This document shows, piece by piece, positions 22,552-35,163 of a DNA stretch of 64,000 bases. The notes below the pieces were generated by a model. It made no database searches. It saw nothing but the letters and a program-made list of their open reading frames with translations, and had not been told where the DNA came from. This DNA comes from Clusia tigrina (lineage: Eukaryota > Arthropoda > Insecta > Diptera > Clusiidae). Every line of letters starts with the position of its first letter. Positions within the stretch are counted from its first letter, which is position 1. The stretch spans positions 162,077,863 to 162,141,862 of the forward strand of contig OV050030.1 of assembly GCA_920105625.2 (NCBI GenBank), given 5' to 3'. A program made the translations under genes and the position numbers.

Positions 22552-23005
22552 ATATCCATTTCTGACCTTCGTAATAGCAATAAACTGCTTAGGGCGAAAC
22601 TGAATCGATAATGAAGCTGAATCAGTTTTTTTCATTGGACCAATGTCGAAAAAGGAATTTATGTGGTAAAATTTTAACAAATAATTGAGACAGACAATTT
22701 AATAAAAAATTGAACTTGTCAATAGAAGAATTAGTCTCATGCTTATGGACCATGATGGTGAATGCACTTATCAAATGGTTATAATCTGTGTACTTTTGTG
22801 ATTATGAACAGGGCCCAAATAAAAGAATCCATTTAGATAACATTGGTCTTCCACACTGGCCCGGCGTTTTCCATTTAAAAGCGAAACTGTTTTCGCTTTC
22901 ATATTTATGAATAATTCTTTAGCATCACTTCTCCTTTGAATTTATCGATGACGTTGAAAATTAAGAGATGGCTTAATTATGCTTTAATTTATAAAATTTT
23001 TTAAT
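22552..23005 (-). pseudogene. BEL/Pao gag N-terminal part (unit B)
   Basis: Copy of the A segment with the AGATGGCTTAA orientation at 22966-22976, shared with C. No continuous frame. The upstream limit of the element (its 5' LTR, expected to the right) is not recognisable. Confidence 0.58.
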
Positions 23006-24026
23006 TTAATTTCTCTGAATTATTGCTTTATGTATTCTCTTTTTTTCATATGCTTCCTCTTAAAGTTATTTGCGGTTCAGTACTGTTTTGTCACTCACTG
23101 AAAAAAGAACATATTTTATTTTATTTCTTCTAAGTATAACTGCGTTTCCTTATAAATTAAAACATTCCGTTGGGTAACTGGTTCTTCAGCTTTGGGTGAA
23201 TCGTTATGGTTACTCGCTGGTATCTGTCACTTGTAACGCTAGGTTTCAGAACTGTCTGCTATTCTCGGATTGTTTCTCGTAGCAACTTCGCATATTCCAC
23301 CGACCAGAACATTGGTTTATATCATGTACTTGGAGTGTTCTCGTACAGTACTCTAATTTCTTCATTCCTTAGACTATTTAGCTTTTTGGTTGTATGTATC
23401 AAAAACCTGATAGTTCTATGATTTCTGTCCCACTGTCTCAAGCAATGTCTAATTGAGTTGACTTCCGAAACTGATAAATCTATTAGCCTAGAGTTGGACA
23501 TCGCTGTTCATGCTTCTGCTCGTTATCTACTGAACAGGTAATTTGGAGAGTAAAACCGTCTATTCCATATTGTTGAAGAAACCATCTAGTCTTAAACATC
23601 CTTTCTCTTCCAGCGTCGTCAGCACCACGTATTGGAGTTGGTCTTGGGATACCGCCCTGTAATCATATATGATCTTCAGTACTACATGCCAGTCATCTCT
23701 TACTACGTTGGGGACAGGTATGTCTATAGTATTGTCCAGCTTATAAGTGGTATTTTTATGACTATACGTAGGGTTCTTCCAGGAGGGAATGCCATAACCA
23801 ACGGTGCTTGATGCATATGATAGGATTCATCAGAGGAACCATGTGGATCTCGAATGTTAACTTGGCCAACATCATACATATTGTACGGTTATTGGTGCCT
23901 ACGTAGATGATGGGCTCAAGTAATATTTTGTATTTTATCCGTGTGGATTTGCCTGCTATCCCATCGGCCGCGTCCCCAGGTGGCGGATAGGGGGACCCTT
24001 GGTAGGCAAATGACATTACTTCTGAA
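23006..24026. other. Unassigned kilobase (unit B)
   Basis: Copy of the A segment; the 88-codon minus-strand open stretch is at 23560-23826. B and C share several bases here against A (for example CCTACGTAGATG near 23898). No family identified. Confidence 0.5.
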
Positions 24027-24711
24027 ACTCTTAAGAGGGGCGGGAGTTATGTCTGTCTGTCTATCACAATGATGGTATAGAGAATGGGTACCATCCGTGG
24101 ACCAAACTGGCTAGGGAGGAGTCCCGAACAAAAACCACTGTCTGGCGATGGACAACTTTAGATTTATTACTCCAGGTGGAACCGACGCATGTGGAAATCC
24201 ACCCTCTTCGGCGGCAGGGGCATGGATTCTGGAGGCCCCAACCATCGCTAAAGTCTCTCGCCTTTATCAGCGAGAGCGCATCCTTTAGGAGACGGGGGTG
24301 GTTACCGCAATCTCTTCTACTTCAGAGACGGAGGAACCTACCCTGGATCCAGAGGGCCTGCGTCGGGAAGGTACCACAGTGGCGGAAAGGCCGACCAGTG
24401 GTTCTGGGGCAACGCGAACTCAATCGAGGAGGAAGAGAAGCAAGCGGCTTGCTAGGCTCGTGCAGGAGAAATCCTCACGTGGCTCTGCCGGCCCTTCTGT
24501 GTAAACTCCCTCCAAAAGGCCCAGGTTGGCGGAAGTGACACCCATGGAAGCCACCGAGCCTGCGGAGGGACTGACCGCTCCGAAATTTCGCTCGCGAGGT
24601 AAGCGGCGGAAGATTGTGGCTGAAAACAACATACCCATCTGCCCTGCAGCTGTTACTGCTGGTGGCACCACGACCCCAAAGGGTACGAGCGAAACCTCTG
24701 TGGCGGTGGCC
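24027..24711 (+). pseudogene. LOA-type LINE: 5' region and truncated gag ORF1 (unit B)
   Basis: Same as unit A, including the in-frame TAA (24502-24504) and the identical 653-bp deletion edge at about 24708-24711. The shared deletion point shows A and B derive from one deleted copy in this stretch. Confidence 0.78.
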
Positions 24712-24757
24712 GTCTGAGTCTCTTATTTGGGACTCTCACTTTTCATGTCTTTCCTAG

Positions 24758-27700
24758 ATGAGTGGCTCGGATGATTCTCGTAGCTATCCTTTGACGGTAA
24801 TACCATATCCTTTGACGGTAACACAGATTAACTTGCAGCATTCTAAAGCCGCTAATGCACTGCTAAGTAGATGACTCACCCTGCTACGCACATCACCCCA
24901 CATAACAACAGTAGAAGAACCCTGGGTCTTTAGGGGTCGTCTCTGTGGCCTTGGCCCGTTGAAAGGGGCCACGATAATATAAGACAGAAACTCGTCCCAT
25001 CTCGCAGCGTCCTGCCTTGACCTATTTTGTTGTCAGGATCTGGTTGCGGCAGAGATTAGTTTTAAGAGTATCCACGGATGGTCGAGGTTCGTGATTGCAT
25101 CTGCTTACTTTCCTTACGATGCTTTGGAGGCACCACCACCTGGGAAGGTCGCTACTCTCGTAGGGTTCTGTGGGCGGCGCAATCTTGGTATCGTTCTTTG
25201 TTGCGATGCTAATGCCCAGCATACGATATGGGGCAGCAGCAAGTGCAATGAGCTTGGCTCTCGACTTTTCGAGTATATTGCCTCCTCCAGCCTGAACATC
25301 CACAATGTAGGCAAGCAGCCTACTTTTGTGACTTCAAGAAGGCAGGAAGTCACCCTGTCAAATCCAATACTAGGATGGTCGATCAACAATTGGAGGGTCC
25401 TCGCCGAAGACTCGTGCTCGGACCACAGATACATTGAGTTTCATTGTGGCGAGCAGGCGCAGATGCCATTGCCTACCAGAAACCCAAGAAAAACAGACTG
25501 GCCAAAGTTCAGGGAGGCACTGCGTGGCAACTACGTGACGCCACTGAAACTTCGCAAGGAGCAAAATATTGAGGCGGCTGTTGAATATCTCAACACTGCT
25601 CTAGTAAACAGCTTCGAGCTAGCTTGTCCAACTAAACCTCCTCTTAGCCGGACTCCTGTTCCATGGTGGAAACGAGAGCTTCAGGTGCTGAGGCGTGAGT
25701 CTAGAAAACTCCTCAACCGGGCCCTCAAGACGAATCTTGATGATAACTGGGAACGATATCGACGTGTTCAGAGGGACTATAAGAAGCTAATTCGGGACTC
25801 TAAAATGGCTTCTTTTAGAGATTTCTGCAGTGATATCGAATCCCTGAGTGACACGGGAAAACTGGTCAAAGTCCTGAAAAAGGACCAAACCGCTAAGCTG
25901 GAGACGCTCAGGAAACCTGATGGCTCCTATGCGGAGAGGCAAATTGAGACACTCAGCTAGTTGTTGGAGTCACACTTTCCAGGAAATCAGGTAAGCATAG
26001 CCCGCCAACAACCACCTTTGGTTGGAACTGTTGTCAGGGCAGCTACACCCTCTCGACATGATTGGCATGTCGCCAGAACTGTGGCGAATAAGGCTGCCAT
26101 AAGCTTTGCTATCAAATCCTTTGAATTCAAATAGCCCGGTCTGGATGGCATATATCCGATTGTGTTGAAGGAAGGCATTGAGTTAGTGTTGGCAGCACTG
26201 AAGATGATCTTCACTGCATGTCTCGCGCTGGCGTATGTACCACGCTCTTGGAGGATGGTGACTGTTGCTTTCATTCCTAAGGTTGGAAGAGACGACTACA
26301 CCAATGCCAAGAGCTTCAGACCTATTAGTATAACCTCGTTCATGCTAAAAATTTCATAACGGCTGGTGGAGCTTCGCATGCGTACGGGGTTTCTGAAGAC
26401 GCATCCACTCTCTCCATTTCAGCATGCCTATCAAAATGGCAAATCCTGCGAGACGGCTCTGCAAAACCTTGTTGGAAGGATAGAGCGAACCATCGACAGG
26501 AAAGAATACGCCCAGATAATCAAAATGGTGCGGGCGGAGGAAGATATACTGCTGTCATCTGGGGATAATAAAGGCTGTCCCCAAGGTGGCGTACTGTCTC
26601 CTGGTGCATGGTAATCGATCCCTTGCTTAACGCCATTAATGAGTCGGGTGTCTACGTTCAGGCGTATACGGATGATGTTGGCTGTCTTGTGACAGGTCCA
26701 TCCCTTATGATTGTCTGCAGAAGGATGCAGAGAATTCTGGATATGATGCTCAATGATGATCAATGGGCTATCGGCTAATCCTGTCAAGACTGGTATTATC
26801 CTCTTTACCAGAAGGAGAAAGCTTGATGGACTTATTCTGCCTACACTAAAAGGAGTCACTATCCAGCTATCCAAGGAAATCAAATATCTTTGAGTCATCC
26901 TTGATAACAAAATTCTTTGGAAATCACATGTCGAACTGAAGACATCCAAAGCATTGTCAGTTTTCTGGCAGTGTAAGGGAATTTTTGTTAAGACATGGGG
27001 TCTTTCCCCCAGTAAGGTTCTATGGATCTATACAGCTATGGTAAGACTTATTATCACCTATGCATCGGTGGTTTCGATGAGCAGACTCTCTCTTGTAGGG
27101 GTCAAAAAAGATCTATCACGACTACAGCGTACTGTGGCCATATGTTGACCGGAGATTTTCCGACTACTACAGGCCCGGCACTTGATGCTCTGGTGAATCT
27201 CCCGCCAATAGATGTCTTCATCCGCGGAGAGGCCGTTAAGGCCATCTGCAGAGTGAAATATGGTGGCCACTGGTATGGGGTGTATTCGATATTGGACGAC
27301 GGCGCAGGCACTGACATCGATTCTGCCATCCTGTCTATGCCCCCGGACTCCATGTCATGAACCGTCATACTAGAAAAGCGGTACAATGTGTTGCTGCCAG
27401 AGGCTCGTTCATGGTAAGATCCCGAGAACGAGCCCGGCAAACACTGCTGCCGTATATTCATTGATGGCTCCTATACTGAAGACGGTTCAGGCTCTGGTGT
27501 CTTCGTGGAATCTTGTGGGACCCGTCGGTTCTTTGCCCTTGGTCTGCATGCGTCTGTGTTTCAGGCGGAGGTGTATGCGATACCTGAGTCAATGGACTTC
27601 GTTGTGGAAAACAGGTGGAAAAGTAAATCTATTTGTGTCTGCAGTGACAGCCTTGGATAGTCCTACCACCACTTCCACGATAGTCAGGTCCTGCAAATCC

Positions 27701-28173
27701 AGGCTAAATTATGTTGGAAAACATAATAGTCTGACGCTGACTTGGGTACCGCCACACGCTGGCATTGCGGGTAACGATACCTCTGACTCTTTGGCCAGGA
27801 TGGACTCTGAGGCTGTTTTTATTGGCCCTGAGCCTGTTCTGCCACTCCCTTCTGCTGTTATCAAAGCCACTGCAAACAAGTGGGTTGTTTCGACCCACAA
27901 GCGAGCATGGCGGGCTGAGAGAGTCTGCGGATGGACGAAAATTATGCTACCTGCTATCTCTGACCAATGATCGCGGTTCCTTCTATCTTTAGGTAGGAGG
28001 GACTGCAGGCTGTTGGTTGGCGTAATGACAGGGCACTTTCTATGGGCTAGGCACATGGAATGGATTGGCATATATTTGGCACTGATGTGCTGAGGAGTGA
28101 CCAACTTGGCTCCTTGGCACCACAGGATCTACTTCTATTTCTTCGGAGGTCGGGTAGATTTAAAGCAGACTAA
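24758..28173 (+). pseudogene. LOA-type LINE ORF2 (unit B)
   Basis: Copy of the A ORF2, with the endonuclease/linker frame 25091-25960 open for 289 codons. It shares with A the 97-bp knuckle deletion (near 28072) and with all copies the loss of RT motif A. A short loss near 26127 (GACAGCTTC reduced to ATTC) is private to B. RNase H blocks run from about 27450 to 27960. B keeps CTGCAGAGTG near 27246, where A has lost three bases. Confidence 0.87.
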
Positions 28174-28210
28174 AAGGGATCCTTAAGGGCAGTAAAATGG
28201 ATGTATGCTA

Positions 28211-29235
28211 CGAAGGCGGATTGATATTGAAACTACCTAGCGCTAGTTGGCAGCATAAGCACAAAAACTTTTTTTTTAGAAATTGCGATCTGTCAAAGCT
28301 GATAAAATTTCATCCAAATTCATCGATTAGTTTAAGTCGTTTGAAGTAAGCAACTTTTGTGTTTCTGGAAAAATGGAAAAAAGCGAATTTCGTGCAGTGA
28401 TTGAACACTAGTATTTGAAAGGGAAAACGGCGAAAGAGACAAAAGAAAAGCTCGATAAATATTACGGTGAGTCTGCTCCGTCAGATTGCATGGTAAAATA
28501 TTGGATTGCTGAATTTAAACGAGGCCGAACAAGCACTGCAACAATACCATCAACAGGAAGGCCAAGAGAGGTGGTTACTGAAGAAAATATCAAGAAAATC
28601 CTCGATATCGTTATGAAGTCAAGTTTCGTGAGATTGTTGAAATGGTAAACATATCATATGAACGTGTGTTCAACATTTTGCATGAACATTTGCATATGAA
28701 AAAGCTATCGGCAAGATGGGTGCCGCGATTGCTCAGTGTCGAACAAAAACGAGTTCGACAGACAACTTCACAGTGGTGTTTGGACATGATAAAGCGTAAT
28801 CCTGTTGATTTTTGGCATCGATTAATATCTGTTGATGAAACGTGGGTCCACCACTACACACCTGAAACCAAAAATCAATCGAAACAATGGGTGAAAGCTG
28901 GTGGAAGTGCTCCGAAGAAGGCGAAGGCAGTGAAATCGGCTGGCAAGGTTATGGCCACTGTATTTTGGGATGCACACGGACTATTGCTCATCGATTATCT
29001 TGAAAAAGAATCCACAATCACAGGAAAGTATTATCGTGCATTATTGGATCAATTGATTGATACAATCAAGGAAAAACGACCACATTTAGAGAAGAAAAAA
29101 ATGCTCTTTATTCAAGACAACGCACCGGCTCACACAGCATTAGCTACGATGCTAAAATTACGTGAAATATACTTCGAATTGGTTAATCATCCACCTTATA
29201 GTCCAGATTTAGCTCCTAGTGACCTTTTCCTGTTT
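28211..29235 (+). pseudogene. Truncated mariner (unit B)
   Basis: Same truncated mariner as in A: same codon-13 TAG, same 10-bp deletion and same join to LINE gag at about 29235. It differs by a few substitutions (for example APKKAK where A has APRKAK, GLLLIDY where A has GILFIDY). Without the C-terminus and right TIR it is inert. Confidence 0.92.
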
Positions 29236-30436
29236 TTCCTGTTACTGCTGGTGGCACCACGACCCCAAAGGGTACGAGCGAAACCTCGGTGGCGGCTAAT
29301 GTGGCGGGGAAGAATGTTTTCAATAAGCTGCAGTCTGCACAGCCCCTCGGACCCAGCAAACCCATCTGCCCGGCGAAGTCTTTGCCAGTGGATTGTGGTG
29401 AGTTGGACCTTCGTCCAAGCACTTCCAAAGGTGCAGCCAAGCCATCGTACAGCGAGAAGGCTACCGGCCCGCAACCAATGGCGGTGATTGGGAAGCTGGG
29501 GCCTGACCATCGGCAGACTAATGCAGAGATGAAATACTGCAAAGGTCATCTGATGCGACGCGTCATTGCCTCCGGTCCTGAAGCTAATGCGAAGGGCTAT
29601 GAGACAAAGGACGGCACTCTACAGGTGTCCAGCGCGTCTCGGGCCAACTTTGATTGGCTCAAAGGTGTAGTCAGTGACGTGCCCCCCATGGGGACCACTC
29701 GCTTCACGGTCTATAGCGAAGCAGGCGTGTCCCTCAGGAAGGCCATCTGCTGGATTCCGGATCCCGATCTGACGACCACAGATGTCCTTTCCTGTCTGCG
29801 TGCTCAGAACCCTGGCATCAACACGAGGCTTTGGCGATTTCTTTCGCACACCAGGGGAAGCAACCGGGATGGTAAAGAAGGTGCTAGTCTTGTGGTGCGA
29901 ATGATGCGAAGATGAGGCCTCTGTTCATGTCATGGGCTCTCGGTACCGGAGCCGTCTGAGTCTCTTCTTTGGGACTCTCACTTTTCATGTCTTTCCTAGA
30001 TGAGTGGCTCGGATGATTCTCGTAGCTATCCCCTGACGGTAATACCATATCCTTTGACGGTAACACAGATTAACTTGCAGCATTCTAAAGCCGCTAATGC
30101 ACTGCTAAGTAGATGACTTACCCTGCTACGCACATCACCCCACATAACAACAGTAGAAGAACCCTGGGTCTTTAGGGGTCGTCTCTGTGGCCTTGGCTCG
30201 TTGAAAGGGGCCACGATAATATAAGTCATCACGACAGTAAGACATCCAAAGCACTGTCAGTTTTCTGGCAGTGTAAGGGAATTTTTGGTAAGACATGGGG
30301 TCTTTCCCCAGAAAGGTTCTATGGATCTATACAGCTATGGTAAGACTTATTATCACCTATGCATCGGTGGTTTCGATGAGCAGACTCTCTCTCTTGTAGG
30401 GGTCAAAAAAGATCTATCACGACTACAGCGTACTGT
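29236..30436 (+). pseudogene. Chimeric LOA-type LINE piece closing unit B
   Basis: Same composite junction as in A, with both fillers and the same internal join. Gag C-terminal frame 29289-29915, spacer and endonuclease start to about 30225, RT thumb piece to 30436. Its identity with the A junction means the A-B and B-C joins arose once and were copied. Confidence 0.88.
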
Positions 30437-31827
30437 AAATAATAAAAAAAAAATCAAATTGTGCATTTTTTATTCTTTTTCACAACTGTGCGATGATATG
30501 CACATACGAGTACATACATAGATGCCGTGCAAATGTGGGTATGAGAATAGTGACTTCGTACGCATAATTGCTGATATATATTACCCATTTTTACTAGCTT
30601 TTTTGTTTGAAGTGTTTCTATTCTCATTCTTTTCCATTCCCACTCATTCATTTTGGCAGCAAAGGTTGTACTGAAGTAAGTAATGTGTTGAAATATGTTT
30701 CACCACCATTCCTATAGACCTTTAGTATGTACAATGTGCATTGTGCACACAGATATTCATTCGCACTGTATCTTATATTCGTTCATATTTATTTATAAGC
30801 ACAAGAATACATATTCTCATTTATATGAAATCCGTGAATAAAATATGCCAAATTAAATAGTGATTTCATAAGCAGATTTTGGAGGGAAACGAATAAGTGG
30901 AATTAACATGGGGTGTCGAGTTGCATTTAAGAACGTAACTTGCGTGCAATTAACATTACAAAGAATACATCATTGAATTGTTCAAAGCCTATTTATACTT
31001 AATTCTAGTTACATTTCTGCTTACTTGCTATATCAGCGAGCTGACCCAATTTGGGTGATTTGGTTACATAAATACCCATACACCGGCTGGTCTAGTCAAC
31101 TCACAATACATATCTCAGCATTGTGCTTATTGCTCTTACTGGCTATTGATACTAGCAATCTAAAAGTATGCCTGCTTTTTGCAATATTCAATAGTATTCC
31201 TATGACTATTTTGTGTTCAGGTGATATTGTTGCTATCAGTTGGTTTGGGCCTAAAACTGCCTCAGAACATTCCTCCGCTCTTTCTAGTGAGACAGTGGTT
31301 TTATTTCCTATTGTCCATTAACGAATTTTATTATCAATATGATTCAACGAAATAATTTGAATAATTTATATTAGAATTTATTTAGTTATTATTACCTTAA
31401 CTTAGATATTTAATATATACATGAGATTTCATTTTAACCATTATTTTCAATACAAATATATTCTAAAATTTATACAAAAAATATATTTTTAAAAATTTAC
31501 ATTTCGTAGTAGGGTTACACCTATTTTAGAATTTTTTTTTAGAAAATGATCGGTTATTCATTATTTAAATCGAAATATTTAATTATTTATTGGTTTATTA
31601 ATAGAAATAAAAGACTAATTAATTTTTTTTTATATATAAATCTATTTTATTTATTATCATTTTATCAGATTATTTCTTTAATTAATTGCAAACTTACTTT
31701 TTTCTTTTTGAAAGTTGTTGTTTTTTTAAAAATAATTTGGGTTTTATATGTACCTTTTTTCGTCTTTTTTAAACGTTAAACTATGCTACTAAGTTACATT
31801 TATCATTATTTATGTTGTGTCATTCTG
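30437..31827. other. AT-rich unit start (unit C), no assignable gene
   Basis: Third copy, nearly identical to B here. No motif-bearing open frame. It ends where minus-strand homology to the RTE-type LINE begins. Confidence 0.6.
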
Positions 31828-32755
31828 TACTTATTTCTCACCGTTCTCTGCTCTCTGCTGGTGCCCGAATAGACTATTACCGAGATTTTATGGGATCTGA
31901 CGTGGTCTATTCCAGGCTATTGTCCCGGATATTGGCACCCGCTCATGATAAGTAAGAATTGGTTCGATCCGTAACCAGATTCCCATTTTCTGCTCTACAG
32001 GGCTTAAAACCTTGGATCAGACGCTTGCCCTGTTAATATAATTTTCGTGCATCATTTCTGTCCCGGTGCATCTCGAGTTCCTCGCACTCACGCCTTTCCT
32101 GCCAGCGTTTCTTTTGTCTGAAAAGCGCCTCCCTTCCGTTCTCCTTAATCGGTAATTTTCACGCACGACTCACGTTGCAGCAGACTGCCGCGTTCGTTTG
32201 TAGGAGGCGTTTTTCGCTACAGAAGTTTCGCCACACTTGTCTCATATCATTGGTTTCGCGGTGGCGGGCGTCTGAAGCCAATTTGTTTCTCTGCGGCGGT
32301 ACGCATGGAACGAGATATATGTGCCCAAAGTCCGCCGGCATCGTCGGAAAAGCGTCAGGTTCGTGAAGCAGTTCTGAGAGTTGAGTGGAATAGACCTCGG
32401 CTGTCCGTTGTAATTCCAGCTTAGCGACGTCCAGCTTTCCTTGCATACCAGATCGTACGTTATTCGTATTGCATAATCGAATGCGTATCTTGGCAGCAAC
32501 AATGCAATGGTCAGAGTCGATATTGACTCCCGGGACGACCGAACATCTAGCAAGCCGGAAGCATGACTTCCGTCGATTACAATATGATCAATGGCTGCAC
32601 GTGTGTTGATCAGGAGACAACCATGTGACTTTGTGGATGTGACTTTGTGGATATCGAATCTGGTTCTACTAATTTCTATATTTCGCGCAGCGGCGAAGTC
32701 GATCAGCGTTAGACCATTATTCGATGTGGTCTGGTGAAGGATGAACTAACCGATA
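31828..32755 (-). pseudogene. RTE/BovB-type LINE fragment (unit C)
   Basis: Third copy. It lacks the AGAG insertion of A but carries its own one-base loss near 32346, which shifts the frame between the endonuclease end and the linker. Otherwise it matches A at the sites where B differs. The domain content is the same: endonuclease C-terminus plus linker, with the RT lost. Confidence 0.72.
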
Positions 32756-32864
32756 GTGATTGTTTTTGTTCTTCACTGGACTTGTTTTTTTTTGTTTGAG
32801 TGGCGGGGCCCAAACCTTGGAATCCATTTAGCGTCATGGAAGACTCGCTGCACAGATTAGTTCA

Positions 32865-35163
32865 TTATTATCAAAAATAGCGACGATCAACTGGTAAGTT
32901 GCCCAATATATGTCCCATTAGCTTTGGTTTATAATGGGAGTAGTGTACACAGTTACTCACAACTTGTCTCGCATTTACACCACAAATTTTCTGACTCATT
33001 AAACCAATAGCTTTTGGCCCTGCGTCCAGATGACTTCTATGAAGAAAATCAGCGTAAAGAGATACATCCCTATGGTCTTTTGGCAACAATGCAGGATATT
33101 TCGCATCGTATGAAATACGAGATTTGGACAGCCGACCACCGGCTCTTATCAGATGAACCACTGTGTTGTGTATTTTTATTTTGTATAAAAATGGTGTAAG
33201 TTTTTAAAGTGCTGGACTTATTGGTTTATCATTCTGAAGCAATCTATATCGTGTTGGAAGTATTGTTGTTGTATCGTTGCAATGATTATTATAAAAGCTG
33301 TTCGAGTTCCTTGCAAGCCAAATGTTTGATATCAGTGAGTCTTAGCGGGTGTATCGCTAAATATTCCTAAGATATACGAAGTGATGCTAAGAATATGATT
33401 ATACGACGGCGGTGATACTGTAATTCTAAAGGCGTTAATAATATTAGACCCCACATAAATGCAGCAACTATATTCTCGCTTTGATCCGTCTGCGAAACCA
33501 TGAAATCTCATTTGTATAATTAGCTGATATTAGAACGAAGCGCTGAATGAGTTAATGTGTAACAAATCATTTTTAATTTTAACCAAAGGTTGAGTTACAA
33601 CGACGAAAGAGGTACGTCATATCGAATTATTATAGGACTTTAAAGTCCCAAGACTTTTTTTGCAACCATGGACAATACTGTCCGTTGGTTAGTGGTCGAA
33701 AGTTTCTGTAAATTATATTGAAAACAAAATGTGTTTTTTTAGGTTTCCAGGAATTGTTAAGTCTTTACGCCATAATATGAGTTGATATTTTCGGTCGCTT
33801 TCGTCAATAATGAATTGACGATACATTTTAAAAATATCTGTAGCTAATGCAATATTATGAAGTCAAAACATAAGAGGCCTTGCTTTTTAATCTTGTTGGA
33901 TGGTGGGTCCAACCAAACGATTTGTAGCAGTGCCAGCCGAAACGTCGAATACGACACGCAGCTTTGTTGTGCTTTGTGGGTTAAGTACGCAGTGATGCGG
34001 TGTGAAATAGTGCGAATCAGTAAAGTTATTGGGAACTGGAGACCTATGACCTAGAGCCTTATATTCATCCATAAACTCAATATACACTTTTTTAACAATG
34101 GATTGCATGGAAGTTTTCTTTCTAGAGAAAGAAATCTTTTCCGCGTTTACGACCATCAGTGCGATGAGACACGTTTTCTATGAAATGTCGTTCTGAGCGT
34201 TTAGTTGGGAAAATAGTATATTCTTCAACTGCCAGAAGCATTGTAAGATATCAGAATTTGATAATTGATTGTTATAATTGCCAAATTACAGGTGACTTTT
34301 GTCCCTACTATACATCCGAAGGCAGTGTTAATTAAATATGGGAAGTCTTCTCCTAATGCTATTTTGGCGTCAAGCAGAAGATCGAAAAATATTTCTGAAC
34401 TAATGAGTATATCTATTTTCTGCTGCCTATAAAACCATGGGTTTGCGAAATCTAAACCTTCAGGTATTATCCAAATAATTTTATTTATAGGGTTGCTGAG
34501 CGGATATGGTTTTTCTAACGACGAAATTAGACGACCTTTCAAATGTGTTTATACGAGACGTGACTGTAGCGGAAACAGAATGCTTGAATTCTGTACGACT
34601 GGTTATGGTATTTGAAATTAAGCTGCAATCGTTTCGCCATTTCCTCTGTAGTGAAACTAATCCCGGAACATGAGTCCAATAAGCTGGATGAAAGACACCA
34701 AATTTGTTTTTAATTAGTATACGTGCTTTAGGTATAATTGCTAGGCTATACGATCGAGTTAAAATTTATGCAAGTTGCACCGATGTTGGAGATTTTCGTG
34801 CTGGAGCTGAGATACAGTACACAGTGGGATGGGAAAGATGACAAACTCGTATCGAGATTGAGATTGGCCCAGTGCATAATCCAGATTTTTTCACAAATTC
34901 TAATCTCTGTGAAACTGGTATCGCGAAATATTTGTCACACTTCGATAGTAAGTGCTCAGTATTCTTACAATATGTGCGGCTCGCCTTAGAACTGAAAAGT
35001 GTGTCTAATTGTCCATTCGAAGTAATTTGTTCTTTATTTTCAGAGGTGTTTTCAGCATTAGATATAACTTTCGTTCGACCATCTAAAAACTGGCATCGGC
35101 GGTTTAAGATATTGTAACAATTTTGCCAATGCGACAATGATTTGAAAACTGGTTGAATTGGAT
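32865..35163 (-). pseudogene. BEL/Pao polyprotein, left part (unit C)
   Basis: Third copy, closest to A in this stretch: it shares the short form at 34757-34780 where B has the longer one. It carries its own 8-bp loss near 33546 (AACATTTATTGAG in A is shortened to ATGAG). Domain remnants and missing catalytic parts are as in A. No unit preserves a continuous gag-pol frame. Confidence 0.85.

Larger units (their letters stand above)
15440..30436. repeat. Tandem unit B (about 14,997 bp)
   Basis: Second unit. Its left edge is the join between LINE RT sequence (ending ...GCGTACTGT at 15439) and the A-rich start of the unit; the same join recurs at 30436, so the period is 14,997 bp. Gene order is as in unit A. 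B alone keeps 36 bp in the BEL gag/protease area (around 19788-19840) and 8 bp in the Jockey RT (around 21775) that A and C have both lost. Confidence 0.95.
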
